Below, in pieces: positions 11,739-21,063 of a stretch of DNA of 64,000 nucleotides. Each line of letters opens with the position of its first letter. Position 1 is the first letter of the stretch. Origin of the DNA: Streptococcus infantis (GTDB lineage Bacteria > Bacillota > Bacilli > Lactobacillales > Streptococcaceae); contig NZ_JAHZPZ010000001.1 in the NCBI RefSeq assembly GCF_019929665.1, forward strand, positions 248,001-312,000, given 5' to 3'. The translations under genes and the position numbers were made by a program. The notes beneath the pieces were generated by a model. The model was not told where the DNA came from and made no database searches. It was given only the letters and a program-made list of their open reading frames with translations.

Positions 11739-12953
11739 ATGCAATATTCAGAAATTATGATTCGCTACGGGGAACTTTCAACCAAAGGTAAAAACCGTAT
11801 GCGTTTCATCAATAAACTACGTAATAATATCTCAGATGTTTTATCTATCTATCCTCAAGTCAAGGTAACTGCTGATCGCGACCGTGCCCATGCTTATCTT
11901 AATGGAGCCGACTATGCAGCAGTAGCTGAGTCTCTCAAACAGGTTTTCGGGATTCAAAACTTTTCTCCAGTATATAAGGTTGAAAAATCTGTAGAAATTC
12001 TTAAATCTGCTGTTCAAGAGATTATGCAGGACATCTATAAGGAAGGTATGACCTTTAAGATCTCTAGTAGACGTAGTGATCACAACTTTGAACTGGATAG
12101 TCGAGAACTCAATCAAGTTCTTGGTGGTGCTGTTTTTGATGCCATTCCAAATGTACAAGCCCAGATGAAAAATCCCGATATCAATCTGCAAGTGGAGATT
12201 CGTGAAGAGGCGGCTTATCTTTCCTATGAGACCATTCGTGGGGCTGGTGGTTTGCCAGTTGGCACTTCTGGGAAAGGTATGCTCATGTTGTCAGGGGGGA
12301 TTGACTCTCCTGTAGCAGGTTATCTTGCTTTGAAACGTGGAGTAGATATAGAGGCTGTTCACTTTGCGAGCCCACCGTATACTAGTCCAGGTGCCCTCAA
12401 GAAAGCGCAGGATTTGACCCGTAAATTGACCAAGTTCGGTGGGAATATCCAGTTTATCGAAGTGCCATTCACGGAGATTCAAGAAGAGATTAAGGCTAAG
12501 GCACCAGAAGCTTACCTCATGACTCTGACTCGCCGCTTTATGATGCGCATTACAGACCGTATCCGTGAAGTGAGAAATGGTTTGGTCATCATCAATGGTG
12601 AAAGTCTTGGTCAGGTGGCAAGCCAAACCCTAGAAAGTATGCAGGCTATCAACGCCGTAACCAATACACCGATTATCCGACCAGTTGTGACCATGGATAA
12701 GTTGGAAATCATAGATATTGCTCAGGTAATTGATACCTTTGAAATTTCTATCCAACCTTTTGAAGACTGCTGTACGATTTTTGCGCCTGATCGTCCCAAA
12801 ACAAATCCTAAAATTAAGAATGCTGAACAGTATGAAACACGTATGGATGTTGAAGGATTGGTTGAGCGAGCAGTAGCAGGAATTATGATTACTGAAATTA
12901 CCCCTCAAGCTGAGAAAGATGCGGTTGATGAGTTAATTGATGACCTCCTTTAA
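11739..12953 (+). CDS. thiI: tRNA 4-thiouridine synthetase ThiI
   Basis: 404 residues. It adenylates U8 of tRNA and replaces the oxygen by sulfur. Order of domains: N-terminal ferredoxin-like and THUMP region (~1-165), then a PP-loop ATPase with the pyrophosphate-binding SGGIDSP motif (~185). The protein ends with a short helical tail and lacks the C-terminal rhodanese domain present in the longer E. coli enzyme, so sulfur must be passed directly from the desulfurase encoded just upstream. Start ATG has AGGAG (tagGAGcattc) seven bases upstream. The pair forms one operon, closed by the hairpin at 12986-13036. Confidence 0.95.
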   Translation: MQYSEIMIRYGELSTKGKNRMRFINKLRNNISDVLSIYPQVKVTADRDRAHAYLNGADYAAVAESLKQVFGIQNFSPVYKVEKSVEILKSAVQEIMQDIYKEGMTFKISSRRSDHNFELDSRELNQVLGGAVFDAIPNVQAQMKNPDINLQVEIREEAAYLSYETIRGAGGLPVGTSGKGMLMLSGGIDSPVAGYLALKRGVDIEAVHFASPPYTSPGALKKAQDLTRKLTKFGGNIQFIEVPFTEIQEEIKAKAPEAYLMTLTRRFMMRITDRIREVRNGLVIINGESLGQVASQTLESMQAINAVTNTPIIRPVVTMDKLEIIDIAQVIDTFEISIQPFEDCCTIFAPDRPKTNPKIKNAEQYETRMDVEGLVERAVAGIMITEITPQAEKDAVDELIDDLL

Positions 12954-12985
12954 TCAGAAAAACCAGAGGAAAAGATAAAATAAGT

Positions 12986-13036
12986 AAAAAAAGTTAGTTT
13001 ATTGTCCTAAATCTGGATGGAAACTGACTTTTTTTC
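12986..13036 (+). terminator. Terminator after thiI
   Basis: AAAAAAGTTAGTTT pairs with AAACTGACTTTTTT (one G-U), with a 20-nt loop and a T-run. The promoter of the next gene lies at its 3' edge. Confidence 0.6.
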
Positions 13037-13047
13037 TATTTTTATGA

Positions 13048-13053
13048 TATAAT
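13048..13053 (+). promoter_or_regulatory. -10 box for the esterase/ATP-grasp operon
   Basis: TATAAT 36 bp before ATG 13089. A transcript from it would begin near 13060, which leaves almost no leader for the alternative TTG start at 13065 and so favours the ATG. Confidence 0.55.
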
Positions 13054-13088
13054 TAGGTAAAATTTTGAATATAGAGAGTTTTCTGACA

Positions 13089-13913
13089 ATGAATCAATCC
13101 TACTTTTACCTGAAAATGCGAGAGCATAAACTCAAGGTTCCATACACAGGCAAGGACCGCCGTGTACGTGTTCTCCTCCCGAAAAACTACGAGAAAGACA
13201 CGGATCGCACTTATCCGGTTGTTTATTTTCATGATGGTCAAAATGTCTTTTACAGTAAAGAATCCTATGTCGGTCATTCATGGAAGATCATTCCTACCAT
13301 TAAACGGAATCCAGATATCAGCCGTATGATTGTAGTGGCTATTGATAATGATGGTCTAGGACGGATGAATGAGTATGCGGCATGGAAATTCCAGGAGTCT
13401 AATATTCCCGGTCAACAGTTTGGTGGTAAGGGAGTCGAGTACGCTGAGTTTGTCATGGAAGTGGTCAAACCCTTTATCGATGAAAACTATCGTACAAAAT
13501 CAGACCGCAAGCACACTGCTATGGTTGGGTCTTCTCTAGGCGGCAATATTACTCAGTTTATTGGCTTGGAGTATCAGGATCAGATTGGGTGTTTGGGAGT
13601 GTTCTCATCAGCCAACTGGCTTCACCAAGAGGCCTTTGATCGCTATATGGAGCGTAAAAAACTATTACCTGACCAGCGTGTCTTCATCTATGTTGGAACG
13701 GAAGAGGCGGATGACACGGATAAGACCCTTATGGCTGGTAATATTAAGCAGGCCTATATTGACTCTTCTCTTAGCTATTATCATGATTTGATAGCAGGAG
13801 GAGTTGAGTTGGAAAATCTCTCTCTCAAGGTTCAGGCTGGAGCCATTCACCATGAAGTGCCATGGTCAGAAAATCTTCCAGCTTGCCTACGCTTTTTTGC
13901 AGAAAATTGGTAA
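13089..13913 (+). CDS. Esterase-like alpha/beta hydrolase
   Basis: 274 residues from ATG 13089 (AGAGAG upstream); an in-frame TTG at 13065 would add eight residues but lies too close to the promoter. Esterase D / putative-esterase family (PF00756-like): PVVYFHDGQNVF oxyanion strand, nucleophile elbow MVGSSLGGN (GxSxG), acidic residue probably in the VGTEEADD loop, and catalytic His in GAIHHEVPW. No signal peptide, so cytoplasmic. Substrate unknown; relatives hydrolyse acyl or feruloyl esters and S-formylglutathione. First gene of a three-gene operon with a second hydrolase and an ATP-grasp ligase. Confidence 0.85.
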   Translation: MNQSYFYLKMREHKLKVPYTGKDRRVRVLLPKNYEKDTDRTYPVVYFHDGQNVFYSKESYVGHSWKIIPTIKRNPDISRMIVVAIDNDGLGRMNEYAAWKFQESNIPGQQFGGKGVEYAEFVMEVVKPFIDENYRTKSDRKHTAMVGSSLGGNITQFIGLEYQDQIGCLGVFSSANWLHQEAFDRYMERKKLLPDQRVFIYVGTEEADDTDKTLMAGNIKQAYIDSSLSYYHDLIAGGVELENLSLKVQAGAIHHEVPWSENLPACLRFFAENW

Positions 13914-13934
13914 TTAGTATAAAGGAGACAGGAT

Positions 13935-14675
13935 ATGCATATTGAACATCTTAGCCACTGGAGTGGTCATCTTAACCGTGAAATGTATGTCAATCGATAC
14001 GGACATGGAGGCATCCCAGTTGTTGTCTTTGCTTCTTCAGGTGGTAGCCACAATGAATACTATGATTTTGGGATGATTGATGCTTGTGCATCCTTTATTG
14101 AAGAAGGTCGCGTGCAGTTCTTTACCCTTTCAAGTGTAGATAGTGAGAGCTGGCTTGCGACTTGGAAAAATAGTCATGATCAAGCTGAGATGCACCGTGC
14201 CTATGAACGATATGTGATTGAAGAAGCTATTCCTTTTATCAAGCACAAGACAGGCTGGTTTGACGGTATGATGACAACAGGGTGCTCTATGGGAGCCTAT
14301 CACGCTTTGAATTTCTTCCTCCATCATCCAGATGTCTTTACCAAGGTTATCGCCCTCAGTGGTGTCTATGATGCTCGTTTCTTTGTTGGAGATTACTACA
14401 ACGATGATGCTATCTATCAAAATTCACCAGTAGACTATATCTGGAATCAAAATGATGGTTGGTTTATCGATCGTTACCGTCAGGCTGAGATTGTCATCTG
14501 TACAGGACTAGGTGCTTGGGAACAGGATGGCCTTCCTTCTTACTACAAGTTAAAAGAAGCCTTTGACCAAAAACAAATTCCTGCCTGGTTTGCAGAATGG
14601 GGGCACGATGTTGCCCATGACTGGGAATGGTGGCGCAAACAAATGCCTTATTTCCTCGGTCATATGAGTCTATAA
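13935..14675 (+). CDS. Second esterase-like alpha/beta hydrolase
   Basis: 246 residues with AAAGGAG upstream. Esterase family: GGIPVVVFASSGGSHNEYYD strand-loop, nucleophile elbow TGCSMGAYHA (GxSxG with Ser after Cys), and a C-terminal His in WGHDVAHDW. It is rich in aromatic residues at the C-terminus. It has only weak resemblance to the hydrolase before it, so the pair is not a simple recent duplication. The gap to the previous gene is 21 bases and to the ATP-grasp gene 12 bases, which implies a joint pathway. Substrate not predictable. Confidence 0.83.
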   Translation: MHIEHLSHWSGHLNREMYVNRYGHGGIPVVVFASSGGSHNEYYDFGMIDACASFIEEGRVQFFTLSSVDSESWLATWKNSHDQAEMHRAYERYVIEEAIPFIKHKTGWFDGMMTTGCSMGAYHALNFFLHHPDVFTKVIALSGVYDARFFVGDYYNDDAIYQNSPVDYIWNQNDGWFIDRYRQAEIVICTGLGAWEQDGLPSYYKLKEAFDQKQIPAWFAEWGHDVAHDWEWWRKQMPYFLGHMSL

Positions 14676-14687
14676 AAGGAGTTGCTT

Positions 14688-15854
14688 ATGAATTATCTTG
14701 TAATTTCACCCTATTACCCACAAAATTTTCAGCAATTTAGTATTGAGCTAGCCAATAAAGGAATCACAGTTCTAGGGATTGGGCAAGAACCCTACGAACA
14801 ACTAGATGAACCATTACGCAATAGCTTGACGGAGTACTTCCGAGTTGATAATCTTGAAAATATCGATGAGGTTAAACGAGCAGTTGCCTTTCTTTTCTAT
14901 AAGCATGGTCCAATTGACCGCATCGAATCTCATAATGAATACTGGCTAGAGTTGGATGCTGCTCTTCGTGAACAGTTCAATGTTTTTGGTGCCAAACCAG
15001 AAGACCTCAAGAAGACCAAGTTCAAGTCTGAAATGAAAAAACTCTTCCAAAAAACTGGAGTTCCAGTTGTGCCAGGTGCTGTCATTGAAACAGAAGCAGA
15101 TGTTGACAAAGCTGTGAAAGAAATCGGTCTTCCCATGATTGCCAAACCTGATAATGGAGTTGGGGCAGCTGCAACCTTCAAACTTGAAACAGAAGATGAT
15201 GTAAACCACTTTAAGGCTGAATGGGACCATTCAACAGTTTATTTCTTTGAAAAATTTATTACCTCTAGTGAAATCTGTACCTTCGATGGTTTGGTGGATA
15301 GAGATGGGAATATTGTCTTTTCAACTACCTTTGACTATGCACATACACCCCTTGATCTCATGATTTACAAGATGGACAATTCTTATTATGTTCTTAAAGA
15401 TATGGATCCGAAACTTCGCAAGTATGGTGAGGCTATCGTCAAGGAATTTGGTATGAAAGAACGTTTCTTCCATATCGAGTTCTTCCGTGAGGGTGATGAT
15501 TATATTGCCATTGAGTACAATAACCGTCCAGCGGGTGGCTTCACTATTGATGTCTATAACTATGCGCATTCCTTAGATTTGTACAAGGGCTATGCAGCTA
15601 TCGTTGCAGGTGAAGCATTCCCAGAGTCTCCGTTTGAAACCCAGTATTGCTTGGCAACATCTCGTCGCGCCAATGCTAACTATGTTTATTCAGAAGAAGA
15701 CTTGCTCGCTAAATATGGTCAGCAGTTCAAAGTAAAGAAAATTATGCCGGCAGCCTTTGCTGAATTGCAAGGAGACTATCTCTATATGCTTACGACACCA
15801 AGTCGTGAGGAAATGGAGCAGATGATTAAGGACTTTGGTCAGCGTCAAGAATAA
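14688..15854 (+). CDS. ATP-grasp family carboxylate-amine ligase
   Basis: 388 residues from ATG 14688, which has AAAGGAG seven bases upstream; the TTG at 14682 is too near that site. N-terminal Rossmann-like pre-ATP domain (NYLVISPYYPQNF), then ATP-grasp: the lysine strand PMIAKPDNGVGAAATF (~residue 155-170), a hinge FEKFITSSEICTF, and metal ligands HIEFFREGDDYIAIEYNNRPAGG (E and N of the C-terminal lobe). Such enzymes join a carboxylate to an amine, alcohol or thiol via an acyl phosphate. It resembles the carbamoyl-phosphate-synthase-like/biotin-carboxylase-like branch. The two esterases upstream may act on the product or provide the substrate. Exact substrate unknown. Confidence 0.85.
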   Translation: MNYLVISPYYPQNFQQFSIELANKGITVLGIGQEPYEQLDEPLRNSLTEYFRVDNLENIDEVKRAVAFLFYKHGPIDRIESHNEYWLELDAALREQFNVFGAKPEDLKKTKFKSEMKKLFQKTGVPVVPGAVIETEADVDKAVKEIGLPMIAKPDNGVGAAATFKLETEDDVNHFKAEWDHSTVYFFEKFITSSEICTFDGLVDRDGNIVFSTTFDYAHTPLDLMIYKMDNSYYVLKDMDPKLRKYGEAIVKEFGMKERFFHIEFFREGDDYIAIEYNNRPAGGFTIDVYNYAHSLDLYKGYAAIVAGEAFPESPFETQYCLATSRRANANYVYSEEDLLAKYGQQFKVKKIMPAAFAELQGDYLYMLTTPSREEMEQMIKDFGQRQE

Positions 15855-15864
15855 TCGAAATTAG

Positions 15865-15896
15865 GACTTAACAAAGGATGTTTGTTAGGTCTTTTT
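15865..15896 (+). terminator. Terminator after the ATP-grasp gene
   Basis: GACTTAACAAA / TTTGTTAGGTC stem (one G-U) followed by TTTTT. Confidence 0.85.
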
Positions 15897-15909
15897 TGTA
15901 GACTTGAAA

Positions 15910-15923
15910 TAAAAGCGTTTTCC
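15910..15923 (+). promoter_or_regulatory. Candidate cre (CcpA) site before the aquaglyceroporin
   Basis: TAAAAGCGTTTTCC agrees with TGAAARCGYTTTCW at 12 of 14 positions. It lies upstream of the promoter TTGCTA (15948-15953), 17-bp spacer, TAGAAT (15971-15976). Glycerol facilitators are often under carbon control. Confidence 0.5.
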
Positions 15924-16012
15924 CTTTGGATTCTTTTAGAAAATCTGTTGCTAAAAGGTTTAAAAATTGATAGAATAGGGATTGTCTAAAAAATATTAAG
16001 GAGAATCTATCA

Positions 16013-16918
16013 ATGGATTTCACATGGGCAGTCAAATATGCCACTGAATTTTTGGGAACAGCTATCTTGATTATCTTGGGTAATGGTGCAGTTGCCAACG
16101 TTGAACTTAAAGGTACGAAAGGTCACCAAAGTGGCTGGCTCGTTATCGCTGTTGGTTACGGTATGGGGGTTATGATCCCAGCTTTGATGTTTGGTAACGT
16201 TTCTGGTAACCACATCAACCCAGCCTTCACTCTTGGACTTGCAGTTAGCGGTCTCTTCCCTTGGTCACAAGTAGCCCAATACATCATCGCACAAGTTTTG
16301 GGAGCAATCTTCGGACAAGCCTTGGTTGTTGCGACTCACCGTCCTTACTACTTGAAGACAGAAAATCCAAATAACATCTTGGGAACTTTCTCAACAATTT
16401 CAAGTATCGACCATGGAACAAAAGAATCACGTTATGCAGCAACTGTGAACGGATTTATCAATGAGTTTATTGGATCATTTGTTCTTTTCTTTGCAGCACT
16501 TGGTTTAACAAAGAACTTCTTTGGTGCTGAGTTAGTTACAAAAGCTCAAGCATTGATTAATGAACAAGTGGCACAAGCGACTGCTCAAGGTCAAACAATT
16601 CCTCAAGAACAAGTCGCTACATATCTTGAACAAGCGAAAACACAAGTAGCTCCATTCTTGTCACCAGGTCTTGGTATTGCACACTTGGCACTTGGTTTCT
16701 TGGTAATGGCTTTGGTTACTTCACTTGGTGGGCCTTCAGGACCAGGTTTGAACCCAGCTCGTGACTTTGGACCACGTCTTCTTCACGCAGTACTTCCTAA
16801 ATCAATCCTTGGTGAACACAAGGGTGATTCAAAATGGTGGTATGCTTGGGTACCAGTAGTTGCACCGATTGCTGCTGCTATTGCCGCTGTAGCACTTTTC
16901 AAATTACTTTACCTATAA
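16013..16918 (+). CDS. MIP-family aquaglyceroporin
   Basis: 301 residues, six membrane helices and two half-helices. The first NPA box is in GNHINPAFTLG, the second in GPGLNPARDFGPR; the Asp after the second NPAR is typical of glycerol-conducting members. A long polar, Gln-rich insertion (~residues 175-215) sits in the loop before the fifth helix, as in the lactococcal/streptococcal Gla type. It conducts glycerol and water, possibly hydrogen peroxide. Monocistronic: own promoter, AAGGAGA ribosome site and terminator at 16924-16947. Confidence 0.93.
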   Translation: MDFTWAVKYATEFLGTAILIILGNGAVANVELKGTKGHQSGWLVIAVGYGMGVMIPALMFGNVSGNHINPAFTLGLAVSGLFPWSQVAQYIIAQVLGAIFGQALVVATHRPYYLKTENPNNILGTFSTISSIDHGTKESRYAATVNGFINEFIGSFVLFFAALGLTKNFFGAELVTKAQALINEQVAQATAQGQTIPQEQVATYLEQAKTQVAPFLSPGLGIAHLALGFLVMALVTSLGGPSGPGLNPARDFGPRLLHAVLPKSILGEHKGDSKWWYAWVPVVAPIAAAIAAVALFKLLYL

Positions 16919-16923
16919 TATTT

Positions 16924-16947
16924 AAAAACTGGGTTTTCCCAGTTTTT
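16924..16947 (+). terminator. Terminator after the aquaglyceroporin gene
   Basis: AAAAACTGGG / CCCAGTTTTT stem with TTTT loop and T-run. Confidence 0.9.
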
Positions 16948-17081
16948 TCTTTTTAGTACAGTTGTGTCTTTTAGAATTAAAGGGTGAAATCGTCAGACTT
17001 TTTTCATTTTAAATCAAAAGATGTAAATATGGCAAAAATATGGTAAAATAGAGTATTAAGTAAACGTTAAAAAGGAATATT

Positions 17082-17615
17082 ATGCGTAAAGAAATTGCAC
17101 CTGAATTATACAATTACAATAAATTCCCTGGTCCAGAATTTCATCTATCTGGAGATAAAGTCGAGGCTGAAGGTTTTACCTTCAACTTGGTTGAAAATAG
17201 TAAGGAAGCTTTTGATGCAACAGCTTTTACTCAACGCTTTTCGGAAGTTTTAAACAAGTATGATTATATTGTAGGAGACTGGAGCAATGAGCAGTTGCGC
17301 TTGCGAGGATTCTACAAGAATGAGCGAGCTGAAGAATCTCTCGAGAAAATCAGTCGTTTACAAGATTACCTACTCGAGTATTGTAGCTATGGTTGTGCCT
17401 ACTTTGTCTTAGAAAATGAGACTCCTAAACGAGCACCATTTGACCAAAAAATGCGCAAGAAAGAAGAAGAGAAAGACAACCGTAAAGGGAAAAAGTCTTC
17501 TCAAAATAAGAAAAGAAATCATACGGACAAGAGGAATAGACGTCGCCGTAAAGAACAGAAACCACAGAATGAAGAAAAGGGACAACGTCATTTCGTCATC
17601 CGTAAGAAAGACTAG
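17082..17615 (+). CDS. YutD-like protein with a very basic tail
   Basis: 177 residues. The N-terminal ~115 residues match the YutD family (DUF1027): YDYIVGDWSNEQLRLRGFY and YLLEYCSYGCAYFVLEN. The C-terminal third is a run of Lys/Arg/Glu/Asn (KKEEEKDNRKGKKSS, RRRRKEQK), probably disordered and able to bind nucleic acid. The family has no firm function. Promoter -10 TAAAAT at 17044-17049 with an upstream TG; ribosome site AAGGAA. It heads an operon with rlmN, a VanZ-like gene and an ABC-F gene, a set tied to ribosome function. Confidence 0.85.
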   Translation: MRKEIAPELYNYNKFPGPEFHLSGDKVEAEGFTFNLVENSKEAFDATAFTQRFSEVLNKYDYIVGDWSNEQLRLRGFYKNERAEESLEKISRLQDYLLEYCSYGCAYFVLENETPKRAPFDQKMRKKEEEKDNRKGKKSSQNKKRNHTDKRNRRRRKEQKPQNEEKGQRHFVIRKKD

Positions 17616-17631
17616 AAAATAAGGAGAAAAG

Positions 17632-18717
17632 ATGAAACCGTCGATTTATAGTTTAACTCGTCAAGGAATGCAAGAATGGGTCTTAGAGCAAGGAGAAAAG
17701 AAATTCCGAGCGGATCAAATCTGGGAATGGCTTTACCGTAAACGTGTTCAGACATTTGAAGAAATGACTAACTTGTCTAAGGATTTGATTGCCAAACTCA
17801 ACGAGCAGTTTGTGGTTAATCCTTTGAAACAACGTATTGTTCAAGAGTCAGCCGATGGTACTGTGAAGTACCTCTTTGAGTTGCCAGACGGTATGTTGAT
17901 TGAGACGGTGCTTATGCGTCAACACTACGGTTTATCAGTCTGTGTAACAACTCAGGTAGGATGTAATATCGGTTGTACCTTCTGTGCGTCAGGTTTGATC
18001 AAGAAGCAACGTGACCTCAATAACGGAGAAATTGTAGCTCAAATTATGTTGGTTCAAAAATATTTTGACGAACGTGGACAAGATGAACGTGTTAGCCATA
18101 TCGTTGTTATGGGGATTGGAGAACCATTTGATAACTACAATAACGTTTTGAACTTTATTCGTACCATCAATGATGACAAGGGAATGGCTATCGGTGCTCG
18201 TCATATCACCGTATCAACCTCTGGCTTGGCTCATAAGATTCGTGAGTTTGCCAATGAAGGAGTCCAGGTTAACCTTGCTGTTTCTCTTCATGCTCCAAAC
18301 AATGAACTGCGTTCAAGCATTATGAAGATTAACCGTGCCTTTCCAATTGAAAAACTCTTTGCAGCGATTGAGTATTATATCGAAACAACCAACCGCCGTG
18401 TAACTTTTGAGTATATCATGCTTAATGAAGTCAATGATGGAGTTGAACAAGCACTTGAGTTGGCAGAATTGCTCAAGAATATTAAGAAATTGTCATATGT
18501 CAACTTGATTCCTTACAACCCGGTCAGTGAGCACGACCAATACAGTCGTAGTCCGAAAGAGCGTGTCATGGCTTTCTATGATACACTCAAGAAAAAAGGC
18601 GTCAACTGTGTTGTTCGTCAAGAACACGGTACAGATATCGATGCCGCATGCGGACAATTGCGTTCAAATACCATGAAACGTGATCGCCAAAAAGCAGTAG
18701 CTGAAGTAAATCCATAA
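17632..18717 (+). CDS. rlmN: Dual-specificity 23S rRNA/tRNA (adenine-C2) methyltransferase RlmN
   Basis: 361 residues, radical SAM enzyme that methylates C2 of A2503 in 23S rRNA and A37 in some tRNAs. The [4Fe-4S] cysteines are C111, C115 and C118 in [11 protein letters not shown]. The N-terminal helical domain ([13 protein letters not shown]) binds RNA; the resolving Cys is near the C-terminus in AACGQLR. Other marks: [10 protein letters not shown] and [10 protein letters not shown]. Start has AAGGAG upstream, 16 bases after the YutD-like gene. Confidence 0.96.
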   Translation: MKPSIYSLTRQGMQEWVLEQGEKKFRADQIWEWLYRKRVQTFEEMTNLSKDLIAKLNEQFVVNPLKQRIVQESADGTVKYLFELPDGMLIETVLMRQHYGLSVCVTTQVGCNIGCTFCASGLIKKQRDLNNGEIVAQIMLVQKYFDERGQDERVSHIVVMGIGEPFDNYNNVLNFIRTINDDKGMAIGARHITVSTSGLAHKIREFANEGVQVNLAVSLHAPNNELRSSIMKINRAFPIEKLFAAIEYYIETTNRRVTFEYIMLNEVNDGVEQALELAELLKNIKKLSYVNLIPYNPVSEHDQYSRSPKERVMAFYDTLKKKGVNCVVRQEHGTDIDAACGQLRSNTMKRDRQKAVAEVNP

Positions 18718-18718
18718 G

Positions 18719-19192
18719 ATGAATCGAAAAAAATTACTAGGCCTGGGAATCGTGCTATACAGTGTTTGTATCGTCTGTTTTTGTTTTACTCCCCAGCCTC
18801 AACTTCCTACAGGAGTGGAAACTCCAGGTATTCAAACTTTTGGACGCCTGGTTTTTCTTTTGACGCCTTTTAACTCCCTTTGGAATCTGGGAGAAGTAAC
18901 CAGCTTTTTACAGCTCTTTTGGATCTTTTTACAAAATGCTTTAAATATCCTCTTGCTCTTCCCATTAATTTTCCAGCTTCTCTATCTTATACCTGCTCTA
19001 AGAAAAACGAAGCGTGTGATTTTGTTTAGCTTTTTATTGAGCTTGGGAATCGAATGCACACAGCTAGTTTTAGACTTTTTCTTTGATTTCAATCGGGTCT
19101 TTGAGATTGATGATTTATGGACCAACACTTTGGGTGGTTACCTGGCTTGGGTCCTTTATAAACTACTACATAAAAACAAGATAAGGAATTAA
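18719..19192 (+). CDS. VanZ-like family membrane protein
   Basis: 157 residues with four predicted membrane helices. The C-terminal SLGIECTQLVLDFFFDFNRVFEIDDLWTNTLGG segment is the VanZ-like signature (E, Q, R, D, N residues at the membrane face). VanZ gives teicoplanin resistance in enterococci, but most family members, including this chromosomal one, have no proven role. The start follows the rlmN stop by one base with no clear ribosome site, so translation is probably coupled. Confidence 0.88.
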   Translation: MNRKKLLGLGIVLYSVCIVCFCFTPQPQLPTGVETPGIQTFGRLVFLLTPFNSLWNLGEVTSFLQLFWIFLQNALNILLLFPLIFQLLYLIPALRKTKRVILFSFLLSLGIECTQLVLDFFFDFNRVFEIDDLWTNTLGGYLAWVLYKLLHKNKIRN

Positions 19193-19193
19193 A

Positions 19194-20735
19194 ATGAGTA
19201 TCTTAGAAGTAAAAAATTTAAGTCACGGTTTTGGTGACCGTGCGATTTTTGAAGACGTATCCTTCCGTCTCCTCAAGGGTGAACACATCGGACTAGTTGG
19301 TGCTAATGGTGAAGGAAAATCAACCTTCATGAGCATCGTAACTGGAAAAATGTTACCTGATGAAGGTAAGGTGGAATGGTCTAAATATGTGACAGCAGGC
19401 TACCTAGACCAGCATGCAGTTCTCAAAGAAGGTCAAACTGTGCGTGATGTTTTGCGTACAGCCTTTGACGAATTATTCAAAGCCGAAGCACGGATCAATG
19501 ACCTTTATATGGAAATGGCAGAAGAGGGTGCTGATATTGATGCTCTAATGGAAGAAGTCGGCGAACTTCAGGACCGTTTGGAAAGTCGTGACTTCTATAC
19601 CTTGGATGCTAAGATTGACGAAGTCGCGCGTGCTCTTGGTGTCATGGATTATGGTATGGATACGGACGTAACAGCCTTATCTGGTGGACAAAGAACCAAG
19701 GTACTCTTGGCTAAACTCCTCCTTGAAAAACCAGATATCTTGCTTTTGGATGAGCCAACCAACTATCTAGATGCAGAGCATATTGACTGGCTCAAACGTT
19801 ATCTTCAGAACTATGAGAATGCCTTTGTTCTCATTTCGCACGATATTCCATTCCTCAATGATGTGATCAATATCGTTTATCATGTGGAGAATCAACAGTT
19901 AACACGCTACTCTGGCGATTATTACCAGTTCCAAGAAGTCTATGCCATGAAGAAATCGCAGCTGGAAGCAGCCTATGAGCGTCAACAGAAAGAAATTGCT
20001 GATCTCAAGGATTTCGTAGCCCGTAATAAGGCGCGTGTTGCTACTCGTAATATGGCCATGTCTCGCCAGAAGAAATTGGATAAGATGGACATTATCGAGC
20101 TTCAAAGTGAGAAACCAAAGCCGTCCTTTGATTTTAAGCCAGCTCGTACACCTGGACGTTTTATTTTCCAAGCCAAGGACTTACAGATTGGTTACGACCG
20201 CCCACTTACAAAACCATTAAATCTTACCTTTGAGCGCAATCAGAAGGTTGCCATCATTGGTGCCAATGGTATCGGGAAAACAACGCTATTGAAGAGTCTT
20301 TTAGGCATTATTCCACCCATTTCTGGGGAAGTTGAACGTGGTGATTACCTAGAACTCGGCTACTTTGAACAAGAGGTGGAAGGTGGCAATCGCCAGACAC
20401 CTTTAGAAGCAGTTTGGAATGCCTTTCCAGCCCTTAATCAAGCAGAAGTTCGTGCAGCCCTTGCTCGTTGTGGCTTGACGACTAAGCACATCGAAAGCCA
20501 AATTCAAGTCTTATCAGGTGGGGAACAAGCCAAGGTTCGTTTCTGTCTCTTGATGAATCGTGAGAATAATGTCCTTGTTCTAGACGAGCCTACCAACCAC
20601 TTGGATGTGGATGCCAAGGACGAACTCAAACGTGCTCTAAAAGAGTATAAGGGTTCTATCCTTATGGTCTGCCACGAACCAGACTTCTATGAAGGTTGGA
20701 TGGATCAAATCTGGGATTTCAATGAACTAACATAA
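19194..20735 (+). CDS. ABC-F family ATPase (YbiT-like)
   Basis: 513 residues, two ABC domains and no membrane segments. First domain: Walker A GANGEGKST, signature LSGGQRTK, Walker B LLLDEPTNYLD. Linker with charged helices (~240-310). Second domain: GANGIGKTT, LSGGEQAK, VLVLDEPTNHLD. ABC-F proteins bind the ribosomal E site and relieve stalled or drug-bound ribosomes. Arm and linker lengths suggest the housekeeping YbiT/EttA-like group rather than the antibiotic-resistance Msr/Lsa group. AAGGAA ribosome site; last gene of the YutD-rlmN-VanZ operon. Confidence 0.92.
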   Translation: MSILEVKNLSHGFGDRAIFEDVSFRLLKGEHIGLVGANGEGKSTFMSIVTGKMLPDEGKVEWSKYVTAGYLDQHAVLKEGQTVRDVLRTAFDELFKAEARINDLYMEMAEEGADIDALMEEVGELQDRLESRDFYTLDAKIDEVARALGVMDYGMDTDVTALSGGQRTKVLLAKLLLEKPDILLLDEPTNYLDAEHIDWLKRYLQNYENAFVLISHDIPFLNDVINIVYHVENQQLTRYSGDYYQFQEVYAMKKSQLEAAYERQQKEIADLKDFVARNKARVATRNMAMSRQKKLDKMDIIELQSEKPKPSFDFKPARTPGRFIFQAKDLQIGYDRPLTKPLNLTFERNQKVAIIGANGIGKTTLLKSLLGIIPPISGEVERGDYLELGYFEQEVEGGNRQTPLEAVWNAFPALNQAEVRAALARCGLTTKHIESQIQVLSGGEQAKVRFCLLMNRENNVLVLDEPTNHLDVDAKDELKRALKEYKGSILMVCHEPDFYEGWMDQIWDFNELT

Positions 20736-20763
20736 AAAGAGAAACTCGCAAAACTAGAATAGG

Positions 20764-20794
20764 AAAAAGCCAAGTCTGTGTGACTTGGCTTTTT
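20764..20794. terminator. Bidirectional terminator between convergent genes
   Basis: AAAAAGCCAAGTC / GACTTGGCTTTTT, a perfect 13-bp stem with a five-base loop; A- and T-runs on both sides serve both strands. Confidence 0.92.
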
Positions 20795-20796
20795 GA

Positions 20797-21036
20797 CTAG
20801 TAATTCAAATAGGTTTCAATCTCAGATTTTTGGATTTCTTTTCCGTATTGACAAATCGGGCAAGAAACGAAATAAGTTTTACCATAAGGGAAGAGCGGAA
20901 TCCAGTAAAGAGTAAACTTGCGCCCGTATTCCGTAATTTCCCAAGTACCAACATTGTTACAATGGCCACATTCGATAGCAGTTTGTGTATGTCCCAACAC
21001 TTTTTGGTAACCTTTTGACCCCCAAAATAGAATCAT
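20797..21036 (-). CDS. Small zinc-ribbon protein
   Basis: 79 residues. Two CxxC pairs (ECGHC at ~23-26 and SCPIC at ~58-61) separated by a beta-rich stretch with TLYWIPLFPYGK, the usual rubredoxin-like zinc-ribbon layout. It is cytoplasmic and has AAGGAGA before the start. No partner can be inferred: the neighbouring slrA lies 27 bases upstream on the same strand and could be co-transcribed. Confidence 0.8.
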   Translation of the reverse strand: MILFWGSKGYQKVLGHTQTAIECGHCNNVGTWEITEYGRKFTLYWIPLFPYGKTYFVSCPICQYGKEIQKSEIETYLNY

Positions 21037-21063
21037 TTTATAGTCTCCTTAAATCTAATGATT

